Source of the DNA: UMGS363 sp051881775
GTDB taxonomy: Bacteria > Bacillota > Clostridia > Oscillospirales > Ruminococcaceae
Length of the DNA: 11,031 nt
Assembly: GCA_051881775.1 (NCBI GenBank)
Contig: JBJEQN010000076.1
Coordinates: forward strand, 1-11,031
Direction of reading: 5' to 3'
Position numbers and translations under genes: made by a program. Below are positions 1-6,421 of the stretch, in pieces (the stretch's first letter is position 1; every line of letters starts with the position of its first letter). The notes beneath the pieces were generated by a model. It was given only the letters and a program-made list of their open reading frames with translations, searched no databases and was not told the DNA's origin.

Positions 1-1461
1 AGCTACGGCGAAACTCCCCTTGCGGAGGCTGTACTCAAAAACGGACAGCGCATAACCCTTACTCCCGACGACCTTGTGAGAGAGCGCCTTGAAAAGCTGA
101 TGAGAGCCTTCCCGGACACCCTTGACTACATTGACATAAAGGACAACGCCGAGATACTTAAAGAAATACGCATTGTTGACACACCGGGTCTGAGCGACCT
201 TGACTGTCTTGACAAGCAGGTGCAGGATTACCTTGTCAACGCTGACGCTATAATTTACATAGCTTCTGCGCTCTCCCCCTTCTCCGAGTCGGAACAGGTA
301 TTCCTTGCAACGCATATCCGCCCCATGAGCTTCAGCAAGCTGTTCGTTCTCGTCAACATGATAGACGCAATGAACACCATGGAGGACATTGAAAAAATAA
401 TAGGCCGCATAACCGAAAGATGCGAGACTATCGTCCCCAACGCCTTTGTTTACGGCGTAAGCGGCATTGACGAATACCGCCGCAAGATAGGTCTTAACCG
501 CCCCGACATAAAGGGCTTCCAGGAATTCTACGAAAATGAGTTCCTTAAATTTGAAATGGCGCTTAAGCGTGAGATAATTCTCCAGAAGGACTATATCCGC
601 ACACAGCGAGTTATTACAATGCTCAGTCTTATGCTAAGTGACACCGCCGCAAGGATACATATGATCTACGACATGATCGCTATGGACAAGAAAAAGCTGG
701 AAGACCTTTCACAGCAGATAGATAGCGAGTGCGAGTCCCTTGCAAGCGCTATCGAGAGCCGCAGACCGAAGATACTGCTCAGTGTAACGGAAATGCAGCA
801 GCAGGCAGAGCAATGGATGTACGGCTTCTTCTCGAAGCTCCGTGAGGACATTTACGAAGCGAGAAACAGCGGCAATCCCGAAGACATCGAAAAGCACTTC
901 TACTCCTACCTTGTGGATAAGGTGGGCGAGGCATACAAAAAATGCATTGAGATACACGAAAAACAGCTCAGTAAGGTAATAATCGAGATGGGCAATGAGC
1001 TTGCAAAGAAACTTGGCATTTCCGATCTTGCCCGGGGTGCGGCTGCGGCTGCGGAGAACGGTTCCGATTATATGAGCAGTCTTATGCTTGTGGGTCAGAC
1101 GGTTGTAAACGCTGCAGGCGCAGGCGAAAACGGCAGCTTCCCCTCGGAAACAATGTCCTCCTTCAAGAACATTCTCAAACGCAAGCGCACCACCAATATT
1201 ATGGACACAGCCCTTGAAAACTATGACGATGTAAGAAACAACGCCGTCAAGGACCTTAAGGCTGCCTACAAGACCATGGCGGACAACGCTCTGAAGCAGC
1301 TTGACAGCATATATCAGACTCAGGCTGAGGCGAGCCGTGACGCTCTTGTACAAGCAAAGGAAATGACCGAAAACGCAAACAACGAAGCAATAAAAATGCA
1401 TCTTGGCAAGGCTGTTGCAATTCTTGACGAAGCTGCTGAGACACTTAAAAAGTACAGCTAA
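1..1461 (+). CDS. Dynamin-like GTPase, 5' truncated by the window edge
   Basis: The frame is open from base 1, so the true start lies upstream; a GTG at 76 is only an internal codon. 486 residues are visible. Residues 58-66 read IVDTPGLSD, the G3 (DxxG) switch-II motif of dynamin-family GTPases. Residues 116-122 read VLVNMID, at the place of the G4 (N/TKxD) base-specificity motif but with Met for the usual Lys. The P-loop (G1) and G2 must lie upstream. The rest is mostly helical: a charged coiled-coil-like stretch at about 215-270, an Ala/Gly-rich weakly hydrophobic stretch at about 345-385 that could be a membrane-contacting paddle, and a long helical C-terminus at about 405-486. Bacterial dynamin-like proteins bind and remodel membranes on GTP hydrolysis. 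The family call is good, the specific role unknown. Such genes often occur in pairs; a partner could lie to the left. Confidence 0.8.
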   Translation, partial: SYGETPLAEAVLKNGQRITLTPDDLVRERLEKLMRAFPDTLDYIDIKDNAEILKEIRIVDTPGLSDLDCLDKQVQDYLVNADAIIYIASALSPFSESEQVFLATHIRPMSFSKLFVLVNMIDAMNTMEDIEKIIGRITERCETIVPNAFVYGVSGIDEYRRKIGLNRPDIKGFQEFYENEFLKFEMALKREIILQKDYIRTQRVITMLSLMLSDTAARIHMIYDMIAMDKKKLEDLSQQIDSECESLASAIESRRPKILLSVTEMQQQAEQWMYGFFSKLREDIYEARNSGNPEDIEKHFYSYLVDKVGEAYKKCIEIHEKQLSKVIIEMGNELAKKLGISDLARGAAAAAENGSDYMSSLMLVGQTVVNAAGAGENGSFPSETMSSFKNILKRKRTTNIMDTALENYDDVRNNAVKDLKAAYKTMADNALKQLDSIYQTQAEASRDALVQAKEMTENANNEAIKMHLGKAVAILDEAAETLKKYS

Positions 1462-1463
1462 TT

Positions 1464-1501
1464 AAAGCCGTTTCTGTTCTTTTACGGGCAGAAACGGCTT
1501 T
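1464..1501 (+). terminator. Hairpin terminator after the dynamin-like gene
   Basis: A perfect 13-bp stem (AAAGCCGTTTCTG at 1464-1476, CAGAAACGGCTTT at 1489-1501) encloses a 12-nt loop and starts 2 bases after the stop codon. The T-run is short (TTT then G), so termination may be partial. Confidence 0.75.
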
Positions 1502-1509
1502 GTACAAAT

Positions 1510-1538
1510 TGCACAAGCAAACCTGTTTGTTTGGTGCA
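1510..1538. other. Imperfect dyad upstream of the orphan promoter
   Basis: TGCACAAGCAAAC (1510-1522) and GTTTGTTTGGTGCA (1525-1538) are inverted copies, differing by one bulged base and one G.T pair, with only 2 bases between. The dyad is centred about 40 bases upstream of the -35 at 1564. It could be an operator or an extra hairpin behind the gene terminator; the sequence alone does not decide. Confidence 0.3.
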
Positions 1539-1563
1539 GATATACGAAAACGTCACAATAGTC

Positions 1564-1592
1564 TTGACTTAAATTGTATTAAATGCTATAAT
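1564..1592 (+). promoter_or_regulatory. Near-consensus sigma-A promoter with no gene behind it
   Basis: TTGACT (1564-1569) and TATAAT (1587-1592) are separated by exactly 17 bases; this is the best promoter match in the window. Transcription would start near 1599. No ORF with a ribosome binding site follows on this strand before the convergent gene at 1989, so it probably drives a non-coding RNA, or a gene lost at the assembly gap. Confidence 0.7.
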
Positions 1593-1611
1593 AAATACAG
1601 AAAATAAATCA

Positions 1612-1621
1612 TATGTACATA
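1612..1621. promoter_or_regulatory. TGTACA-type palindrome in the putative ncRNA leader
   Basis: TATGTACATA is a perfect 10-bp palindrome about 13 bases downstream of the predicted transcription start. Bases 1614-1622 (TGTACATAA) recur at 4214-4222 upstream of the diguanylate cyclase gene. A second half-like element, TTGTATGTA, follows at 1624-1632. It is a possible shared regulator site; AT-rich sequence makes chance a real alternative. Confidence 0.25.
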
Positions 1622-1687
1622 ACTTGTATGTAAATTTATTATTTTATTCAAGAACTTATCTTTTATCTTTTTCATAAACTTCCTTAA

Positions 1688-1742
1688 TTCCGGAAAGCGG
1701 CGTTCATCTTAATGATGGGCGCCGTTTTCCGTTGTGCAAATG
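1688..1742 (+). repeat. 55-base direct repeat, copy 1, ending at the N gap
   Basis: Identical over all 55 bases to 1843-1897. It contains a stem-loop at 1691-1731: 12 bp (one G.U), then U.G, U.G, then CATC/GATG, with a 5-nt loop. The copy ends exactly where the Ns begin, as expected of overlapping contig ends. Confidence 0.95.
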
Positions 1743-1842
1743 NNNNNNNNNNNNNNNNNNNNNNNNNNNNNNNNNNNNNNNNNNNNNNNNNNNNNNNNNN
1801 NNNNNNNNNNNNNNNNNNNNNNNNNNNNNNNNNNNNNNNNNN
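1743..1842. other. Assembly gap of exactly 100 N
   Basis: A placeholder gap of standard size. Both flanks are the same 55-mer, so the gap may hold no real sequence; collapsing repeat plus gap would remove 155 bases. Any open frame drawn through it is meaningless. Confidence 0.98.
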
Positions 1843-1897
1843 TTCCGGAAAGCGGCGTTCATCTTAATGATGGGCGCCGTTTTCCGTTGTGCAAATG
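1843..1897 (+). repeat. 55-base direct repeat, copy 2, starting at the N gap
   Basis: Identical to 1688-1742. Stem arms are CGGAAAGCGGCG (1846-1857) and CGCCGTTTTCCG (1875-1886), extended inward through two U.G pairs to CATC (1860-1863) and GATG (1869-1872) around the loop TTAAT. A T7 run follows at 1898-1904, 11 bases beyond the stem. Confidence 0.95.
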
Positions 1898-1917
1898 TTT
1901 TTTTGCAGATAAAAAGA

Positions 1918-1950
1918 ACGCAATTTACGGTACTCCTGCGTAAATTGCGT
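1918..1950 (-). terminator. Terminator of the diguanylate cyclase gene, possibly bidirectional
   Basis: A perfect 12-bp stem (ACGCAATTTACG at 1918-1929, CGTAAATTGCGT at 1939-1950) has a 9-nt loop. Read on the minus strand it is followed by TCTTTTT, a good intrinsic terminator 39 bases after the stop codon. The + strand side is also T-rich and may stop the orphan transcript. Confidence 0.8.
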
Positions 1951-1988
1951 CCTGTTATTTTATTGTTTACGCTGCTTTGTGCCGTTGC

Positions 1989-4082
1989 TCAGAACAGCGG
2001 ATCAAGCAGGTTGTCGTCGGGGATATGAGCTGTGCTTTTGCCGTTGTTTACACCGTCAGGCGGTGTTTTTCCGTCCTTTGATACGGATTTTGCATAGGAA
2101 TATGCGGATTTGCCGAACTTTTTGATGTTGTACATTGCTTCGTCCGCAGCTGCCAGTATCTCTTCCGTAGTTTTGCCGCTTTCACGGATAAACGCTATAC
2201 CGATAGAACATTTTATGGAAAGTCTGTTGCCCGTGGATTCGGAAATGAAGCCTGCGCCGAGAATATCCAGTATTTCCTGCGCTATCTTTCCCGAATCGCC
2301 GTAAAGCGTAAGACCTGTAATGCATAGAACGAACTCGTCGCCGCCGAAACGTCCTGCAAAGCCCCGTTCAAAGCTTATTTCCTTCAAGGTATCCGCAACA
2401 AATTTCAGTACCTCGTCTCCGCAGGCGTGACCGAATTCATCGTTGAAATGCTTGAAGTCGTCAAGGTCGATGAACATTACTGCGTCAAGGGTCTTTTTCG
2501 CTATTGTAGCGTCTATTCTGTTTGCAAGAGATTTTATAAAGGTCTCTCTGTTAAGGAGCTGTGTAAGGTTATCATAGCTTGCACGCTGGAGAAGGTGCAT
2601 ACTGCTCTTCTTTTCACGGTCAATATCAACAATTACTCCGACAATCTTTGTGGGTGATTCGTTGCGGTCGAAGAACTTTGTTGCCTTTATCATTATCCAA
2701 ATAAAGTCGCCGTAAATGCTCTTTACTCTGTATTCGCCCTGAATAAAGTTTGCAGGACCCAGTATCTTATCCACATCGGAAAGGTAGCGCTCCCTGTCGT
2801 CCTTATGAACTCGCATTTTGAAGATAAAGCTTTCCTTCAGCGAATCGTCCTTGGGGCGGAAGCTGAACTTCTTGTTGAAATTCTTGGAAACAAAGACCAT
2901 ATTCTTCTTGAAATTTATCTCAAAGGTAATATTGTTGGTCATTTCAACTATGGTACGGTAACGCTGCTCGCTTTCAAAAATATCATCGAACATCATATTG
3001 AAGGCCGTACCTATTTCCCTAAATTCATCTCTGGTCTTTATATCGAAACGGGCGCTTGGATTGCCCTTTATCTTCTCTTTGAGCACATCAAGAATGCTGC
3101 GCACAGGCCTGAGGAACCTGCCCGAGAAAATTATCACCGCCGTTATACATACTATTACTAAAATAATAGCCAGCAGATCCTGCTTCATACTGATCTTGCC
3201 TATAAAACCGGCCATTCCCTTTTTATCCGTTGCAGAAAGAAGGTACCAGCCGGAATTTGAGATGGGAGCAACGAAAACGCAGTCATCCCCATCAGGGCTG
3301 TCAGTAAGGCAGTTGAGGTATTTATCCGAGGTCGCTCCTCCGACTATCTTGGTAAGCAGATCGGAAAAAGCGGAATAATTCTTGCTTTCGGAGAAGTTCT
3401 GCACGTTCTTGAAGGGGTATTCAAGAACGCCGCCGCTTCCGTCCATAATTGCGGCAACGGTATATTTATCCGTTTTCATACCGTTAAGATATTTCTGTAT
3501 GTAAGCAGAATCGTAGGTTGCACAGAATACGCCTATCTTGCTGTTATCACTGCCGTAAATTATTCTGTACACCGTAAAAACGGGCGACTGATTGCCGTTT
3601 ATGTCGCTCATGGAAAATCCGGAAAAGCCGTTGCAGCGCAGAGCCATATCAAATATTTCCTTGTAATTCGATACTCTGCGTCCCACCTTTGCACTTTCGG
3701 AATAGGAAGCGACAACGATACCTGCGTTATTGACGACTACCGCTCCAAGCACATTGTCGCCGTAAGCGTCCAGATATTCCATTTCGGTCAACACCCTGCC
3801 GTATTCGGGGCTGGTCCCGTTTATCTCATAGCCTTCCTCAAGAGTGGATTCCACATAGCTTACCACTTCATCCATCAAAGCAAAGTTCTTCGTTCTGGAA
3901 GCCACACGTTCGCAGAAAAAGTTGATATTTTCCGCCTGAGTGCCCACGGAATTCTCAATACTTGAGGCAAGGTAGTCAAAGCTGCTGCTTTCAAGCATAT
4001 TTCCCGCCGCAGAAGAAATGATGATTATCGGGATAATAAGAATAAGAAGAGAAACAAATATTAACTTTAATCTTATCTTCAT
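1989..4082 (-). CDS. Membrane-bound diguanylate cyclase (Cache-HAMP-PAS-GGDEF)
   Basis: 697 residues. TM1 is at about 7-27, followed by an extracytoplasmic Cache-like sensor at about 30-300 and TM2 at about 303-323. A HAMP linker lies at about 322-375, a PAS domain at about 375-490 (end motif GVIVDIDREKK), and a GGDEF domain at about 495-665. The catalytic loop is RFGGDEF with GGDEF at 580-584; NLTQLLNR (505-512) and FIDLDDFKHFND (537-548) are also canonical. It should make c-di-GMP from two GTP in response to an external small ligand. The product-inhibition I-site (RxxD, nine to six residues before GGDEF) is FERG here, so that feedback looks lost. A polar tail of about 30 residues ends in NLLDPLF. 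GGAG lies 7 bases before ATG 4082. There is no EAL domain. The gene follows the GH44 gene at a 170-base distance with its own likely promoter. Confidence 0.93.
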   Translation of the reverse strand: MKIRLKLIFVSLLILIIPIIIISSAAGNMLESSSFDYLASSIENSVGTQAENINFFCERVASRTKNFALMDEVVSYVESTLEEGYEINGTSPEYGRVLTEMEYLDAYGDNVLGAVVVNNAGIVVASYSESAKVGRRVSNYKEIFDMALRCNGFSGFSMSDINGNQSPVFTVYRIIYGSDNSKIGVFCATYDSAYIQKYLNGMKTDKYTVAAIMDGSGGVLEYPFKNVQNFSESKNYSAFSDLLTKIVGGATSDKYLNCLTDSPDGDDCVFVAPISNSGWYLLSATDKKGMAGFIGKISMKQDLLAIILVIVCITAVIIFSGRFLRPVRSILDVLKEKIKGNPSARFDIKTRDEFREIGTAFNMMFDDIFESEQRYRTIVEMTNNITFEINFKKNMVFVSKNFNKKFSFRPKDDSLKESFIFKMRVHKDDRERYLSDVDKILGPANFIQGEYRVKSIYGDFIWIMIKATKFFDRNESPTKIVGVIVDIDREKKSSMHLLQRASYDNLTQLLNRETFIKSLANRIDATIAKKTLDAVMFIDLDDFKHFNDEFGHACGDEVLKFVADTLKEISFERGFAGRFGGDEFVLCITGLTLYGDSGKIAQEILDILGAGFISESTGNRLSIKCSIGIAFIRESGKTTEEILAAADEAMYNIKKFGKSAYSYAKSVSKDGKTPPDGVNNGKSTAHIPDDNLLDPLF

Positions 4083-4135
4083 AGCTTCTCTCCTTTTCTG
4101 CGATCCGGATCACAAATAAAAATATGCTATTGAAT

Positions 4136-4164
4136 ATTTTAACATTTTTTTATACATATGTAAA
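4136..4164 (-). promoter_or_regulatory. Likely promoter of the diguanylate cyclase gene
   Basis: On the minus strand TTTACA (4164-4159) and TAAAAT (4141-4136) are 17 bases apart, giving a leader of about 47 nt. The palindrome TACATATGTA (4153-4162) overlaps the -35. The region is AT-rich, so chance matches are possible. Confidence 0.45.
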
Positions 4165-4187
4165 TGCTGTAAAAACATTTTTGGCAT

Positions 4188-4222
4188 TTATGTACAATGA
4201 ACAGGAATTTATTTGTACATAA
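4188..4222. promoter_or_regulatory. Inverted repeat, candidate operator upstream of the diguanylate cyclase
   Basis: TTATGTACAA (4188-4197) and TTGTACATAA (4213-4222) are perfect inverted copies 15 bases apart. Each half holds the palindrome TGTACA. The dyad is centred about 75 bases upstream of the predicted start of transcription, a typical activator position. No T-run follows on the minus strand, so it is a poor terminator for the GH44 gene. Confidence 0.4.
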
Positions 4223-4252
4223 TTAACCTTGAATTTTCGGGGCTATACCGCT

Positions 4253-6328
4253 TTATTTTTTTACGGTATTGTTTCCCGTAACGAGAACGTATACTATCGC
4301 CGCAGCCACCGCCGCCGCGAGCAGAATTCCTATGACCTTCACTGCTGTGGGAACATCCTTTTCTTCGTTTCCGCTGCCGATTTCCTCTTCCGCTTTTTCA
4401 TCGGCGTTTGCTTCCGAGCTGCCGGAATGGCTTTCTTTTGAAGGCTCTGCGGTGATTATTTCCGTAACTATCTCGGTTATAGTGTCTCCCTCATTGTCCG
4501 TTCCCACAACGGAAACCGAAGTAACGACCTCAGAGGATACCTCTTCCGAAGCCGGAGAGGACTGTTCGCTGCCGTTCGTATCGGCGGTAATGTCAACCTC
4601 AACGTGCTCCGGCGCAGGAACGGAGGTAGTTACCTGCGTATCATTATTTTCTTCCGTTACATCGGGATCATCATCATCATCAATAACGCTGTCGCTGCTG
4701 AATTCAAAAAGGTAGACCGTAAGCGGCTGCATGATATAATCAAAGGAATTGTCCTTTATTTCATCTATTGTGTCGGTAAGCCTTATTTCGCTTGATTCGC
4801 TGTCAAAGCTGTAAATATTGGCACTTGTGTATTCAAGATCCGATTTTATCTCAACTGATGCTATCTTTTCCGAAGCGGAATTCTTGTTGATAAGCACCGC
4901 TTTAAGGTCGCCGTCATCGCCGTCCACTACCGAAGCATAGGCAGAACTCATAATGTCGCCGCCGTTGTCGGAGTAAACGGAGATATTGCCGTAGGAAGAA
5001 CCCTTGCCGTCATAATCGGTATAGATATTTATACCCGACTTCTGATAGCTGAAATCCGCCGAATCAGGCATTAAACACGCCATATAAACGTCCTGCTCGC
5101 TGAAAACGCCCAGAACATCCGCTTCTGCGATACCGCCGCTTATGTGATCGCCTCCGCCGAAGTTATATTCGGAAAAGGACAGCTTCGTATTGGGGTAATA
5201 CATTCTTATAGAAGCCTGTATAGTGGGGATAATGGGGGTATGCTGCTTGTAAAGGATAGCCGTTGAGCTGTTTTCGGTGTAATTGCTGTCCCAAAGCACA
5301 CGCACCGCCTGCATACGCTCCTCGTTGGCAAAGACCGTGTCCGTGCCGATAACAGGTTCAAGCACAACGCTTCTCGCCTCTGAGATAAAGTGCAGGTCAA
5401 GAACGTCCAGCAGACGTATCCCCTCACGGTCGGACGCCTGCTTCATCATATCAAGGTAATAATCAAGGAACCAAGAGTAGTTGTTCTTATACTGCTCCCA
5501 GTCATTGGGGTTGTGCAGGTTAACAAAGGATTCAAGACCCTTTACCGACGGGCCGTAAACCAAAGCGGTGGGGTCGATCTTCTTTACGGAAGAAGCAAGC
5601 GCCTCCGACTTTGAGATAAGTCCTTCCGCAGTAAGCTGTTCAAGACCCAGTACGCCGTAATTCTCTCTCCACAGCTCAGGCTCGGAATCAAGGAAATAGC
5701 CGTTTATTCCTCCGTCTGCCGCAGAACCGTATGTATCGGCAAGGTAGCTGACATATTCGTCCATATAAACGGTATCGTCATAAATGTCGGGTTCCGTCAG
5801 CAGACCGTCGTTCTTGCTGAATACCACAGACGCCCACCTTTTCGGCGTATCTCCCGAAGAAACGGTGCCGTTCGTATCGTTGGCAACGTGACCCATCATC
5901 TGGAGGGTAACATATTTTGAGGGGATGCCGTACCTTTCCGCTCTTTCCACCAGACGCTTTGTATAAAGGGCAGTCTCCCCCCTTGAATCGGGCGAATAGG
6001 AAGAAACAAGGTCAAGGCTGTTTTCGTAGCCACCGGCTGCGGCGGAATTTGCGGCGTTTGTTTCCCAGTTATAGGAAGAAAGCTCCGCTCCTGCCTGCTT
6101 TACTGCGGAAACGGTAACTCCCGAAACGCCGTAAACATCATTTATTCCGTAAATATATTTGCTTATATGCTTTCTGTTCCGTGAAACGTCTATCAGGACC
6201 TCAATATCGTCCGTATCGGTACGGCTGCTGCCGAAAACCGCTGCGGAGTCTGCCGCACCCGTCTGAACGAACGCTGCAGCGGACAAAAGAACGCAGAAAA
6301 CAGATAAAACAGTTTTTCTTGTATTCAT
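4253..6328 (-). CDS. Membrane-anchored GH44-family glycoside hydrolase
   Basis: 691 residues. A signal peptide occupies about 1-26 (basic MNTRK, hydrophobic core, Ala-rich end). The GH44 catalytic domain and its beta-sandwich cover about 40-548. Family landmarks are KYIYGIN (57-62), YNWETNAANS (86-95), GYFLDSEPELW (210-220; E216 matches the acid/base), LDVLDLHF (307-314) and FSEYNFGGGDHISGGIAEAD (385-404; E387 matches the nucleophile). GH44 enzymes are retaining endo-beta-1,4-glucanases or xyloglucanases. Departures from the family are the missing RWGGN before YNW and ISE where YPE is usual after LDVLDxHF. After the domain comes an acidic Ser/Thr/Glu linker (about 549-658), then one TM segment (about 662-683) and a short NNTVKK tail, so the enzyme should be displayed on the outer face of the membrane. 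There is no dockerin, CBM or LPXTG. AAGGAG lies 7 bases before ATG 6328. No clear terminator was seen. Confidence 0.88.
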   Translation of the reverse strand: MNTRKTVLSVFCVLLSAAAFVQTGAADSAAVFGSSRTDTDDIEVLIDVSRNRKHISKYIYGINDVYGVSGVTVSAVKQAGAELSSYNWETNAANSAAAGGYENSLDLVSSYSPDSRGETALYTKRLVERAERYGIPSKYVTLQMMGHVANDTNGTVSSGDTPKRWASVVFSKNDGLLTEPDIYDDTVYMDEYVSYLADTYGSAADGGINGYFLDSEPELWRENYGVLGLEQLTAEGLISKSEALASSVKKIDPTALVYGPSVKGLESFVNLHNPNDWEQYKNNYSWFLDYYLDMMKQASDREGIRLLDVLDLHFISEARSVVLEPVIGTDTVFANEERMQAVRVLWDSNYTENSSTAILYKQHTPIIPTIQASIRMYYPNTKLSFSEYNFGGGDHISGGIAEADVLGVFSEQDVYMACLMPDSADFSYQKSGINIYTDYDGKGSSYGNISVYSDNGGDIMSSAYASVVDGDDGDLKAVLINKNSASEKIASVEIKSDLEYTSANIYSFDSESSEIRLTDTIDEIKDNSFDYIMQPLTVYLFEFSSDSVIDDDDDPDVTEENNDTQVTTSVPAPEHVEVDITADTNGSEQSSPASEEVSSEVVTSVSVVGTDNEGDTITEIVTEIITAEPSKESHSGSSEANADEKAEEEIGSGNEEKDVPTAVKVIGILLAAAVAAAIVYVLVTGNNTVKK

Positions 6329-6369
6329 AACTGATCTCCTTATACATCAAGGAACGGTTTAACAATTAC

Positions 6370-6398
6370 ATTTTAACATGAAACCTGTATAATTTCAA
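6370..6398 (-). promoter_or_regulatory. Promoter of the GH44 gene
   Basis: On the minus strand TTGAAA (6398-6393) and TAAAAT (6375-6370) are 17 bases apart; transcription would begin about 35 bases before the ATG. It starts only 24 bases after the permease stop codon, with no terminator between, so read-through from the transporters is also possible. Confidence 0.65.
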
Positions 6399-6421
6399 TA
6401 TACGAAGGCTGTCACTTTTTG

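Larger units (their letters stand above)
1599..1950 (+). ncRNA. Candidate small non-coding RNA (spans the assembly gap)
   Basis: Inferred from the strong promoter at 1564-1592, the absence of a coding frame, and an 18-bp stem-loop (1691-1731, repeated at 1846-1886) whose three G.U pairs can form only in + strand RNA. The 3' end is uncertain: it could lie at the T7 run 1898-1904 or at the bidirectional hairpin 1918-1950. If the duplicated 55 bases and 100 Ns are collapsed, the RNA would be about 150 to 200 nt. The first 90 nt are very AT-rich. I see no tmRNA, 6S, RNase P, SRP or riboswitch signature. Confidence 0.35.

Noticed and set aside
709..1401. 230-codon minus strand open frame inside the dynamin-like gene
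   Set aside because: Shadow of the + strand gene; no ribosome binding site and no family features.
1510..1540. Possible c-di-GMP (GEMM-I) riboswitch, suggested by GCACAAGCAAACC
   Set aside because: The start resembles GEMM, but the second conserved stem, the GNRA tetraloop contact and the downstream GCAAAG block are missing, and it lies upstream of the promoter rather than in the transcript.
1688..1897. CRISPR array or transposon end formed by the 55-base repeat
   Set aside because: Only two copies, separated by Ns, with no spacer series, no transposase and no target duplication; contig-end overlap explains it.
1732..2028. Open frames running through the N gap on the + strand
   Set aside because: They consist mostly of unknown residues created by the Ns and have no ribosome binding site or recognisable domain.
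4188..4222. Inverted repeat read as the terminator of the GH44 gene
   Set aside because: Long 15-base loop, AT-rich arms and no T-run directly after it on the minus strand; an operator fits better.
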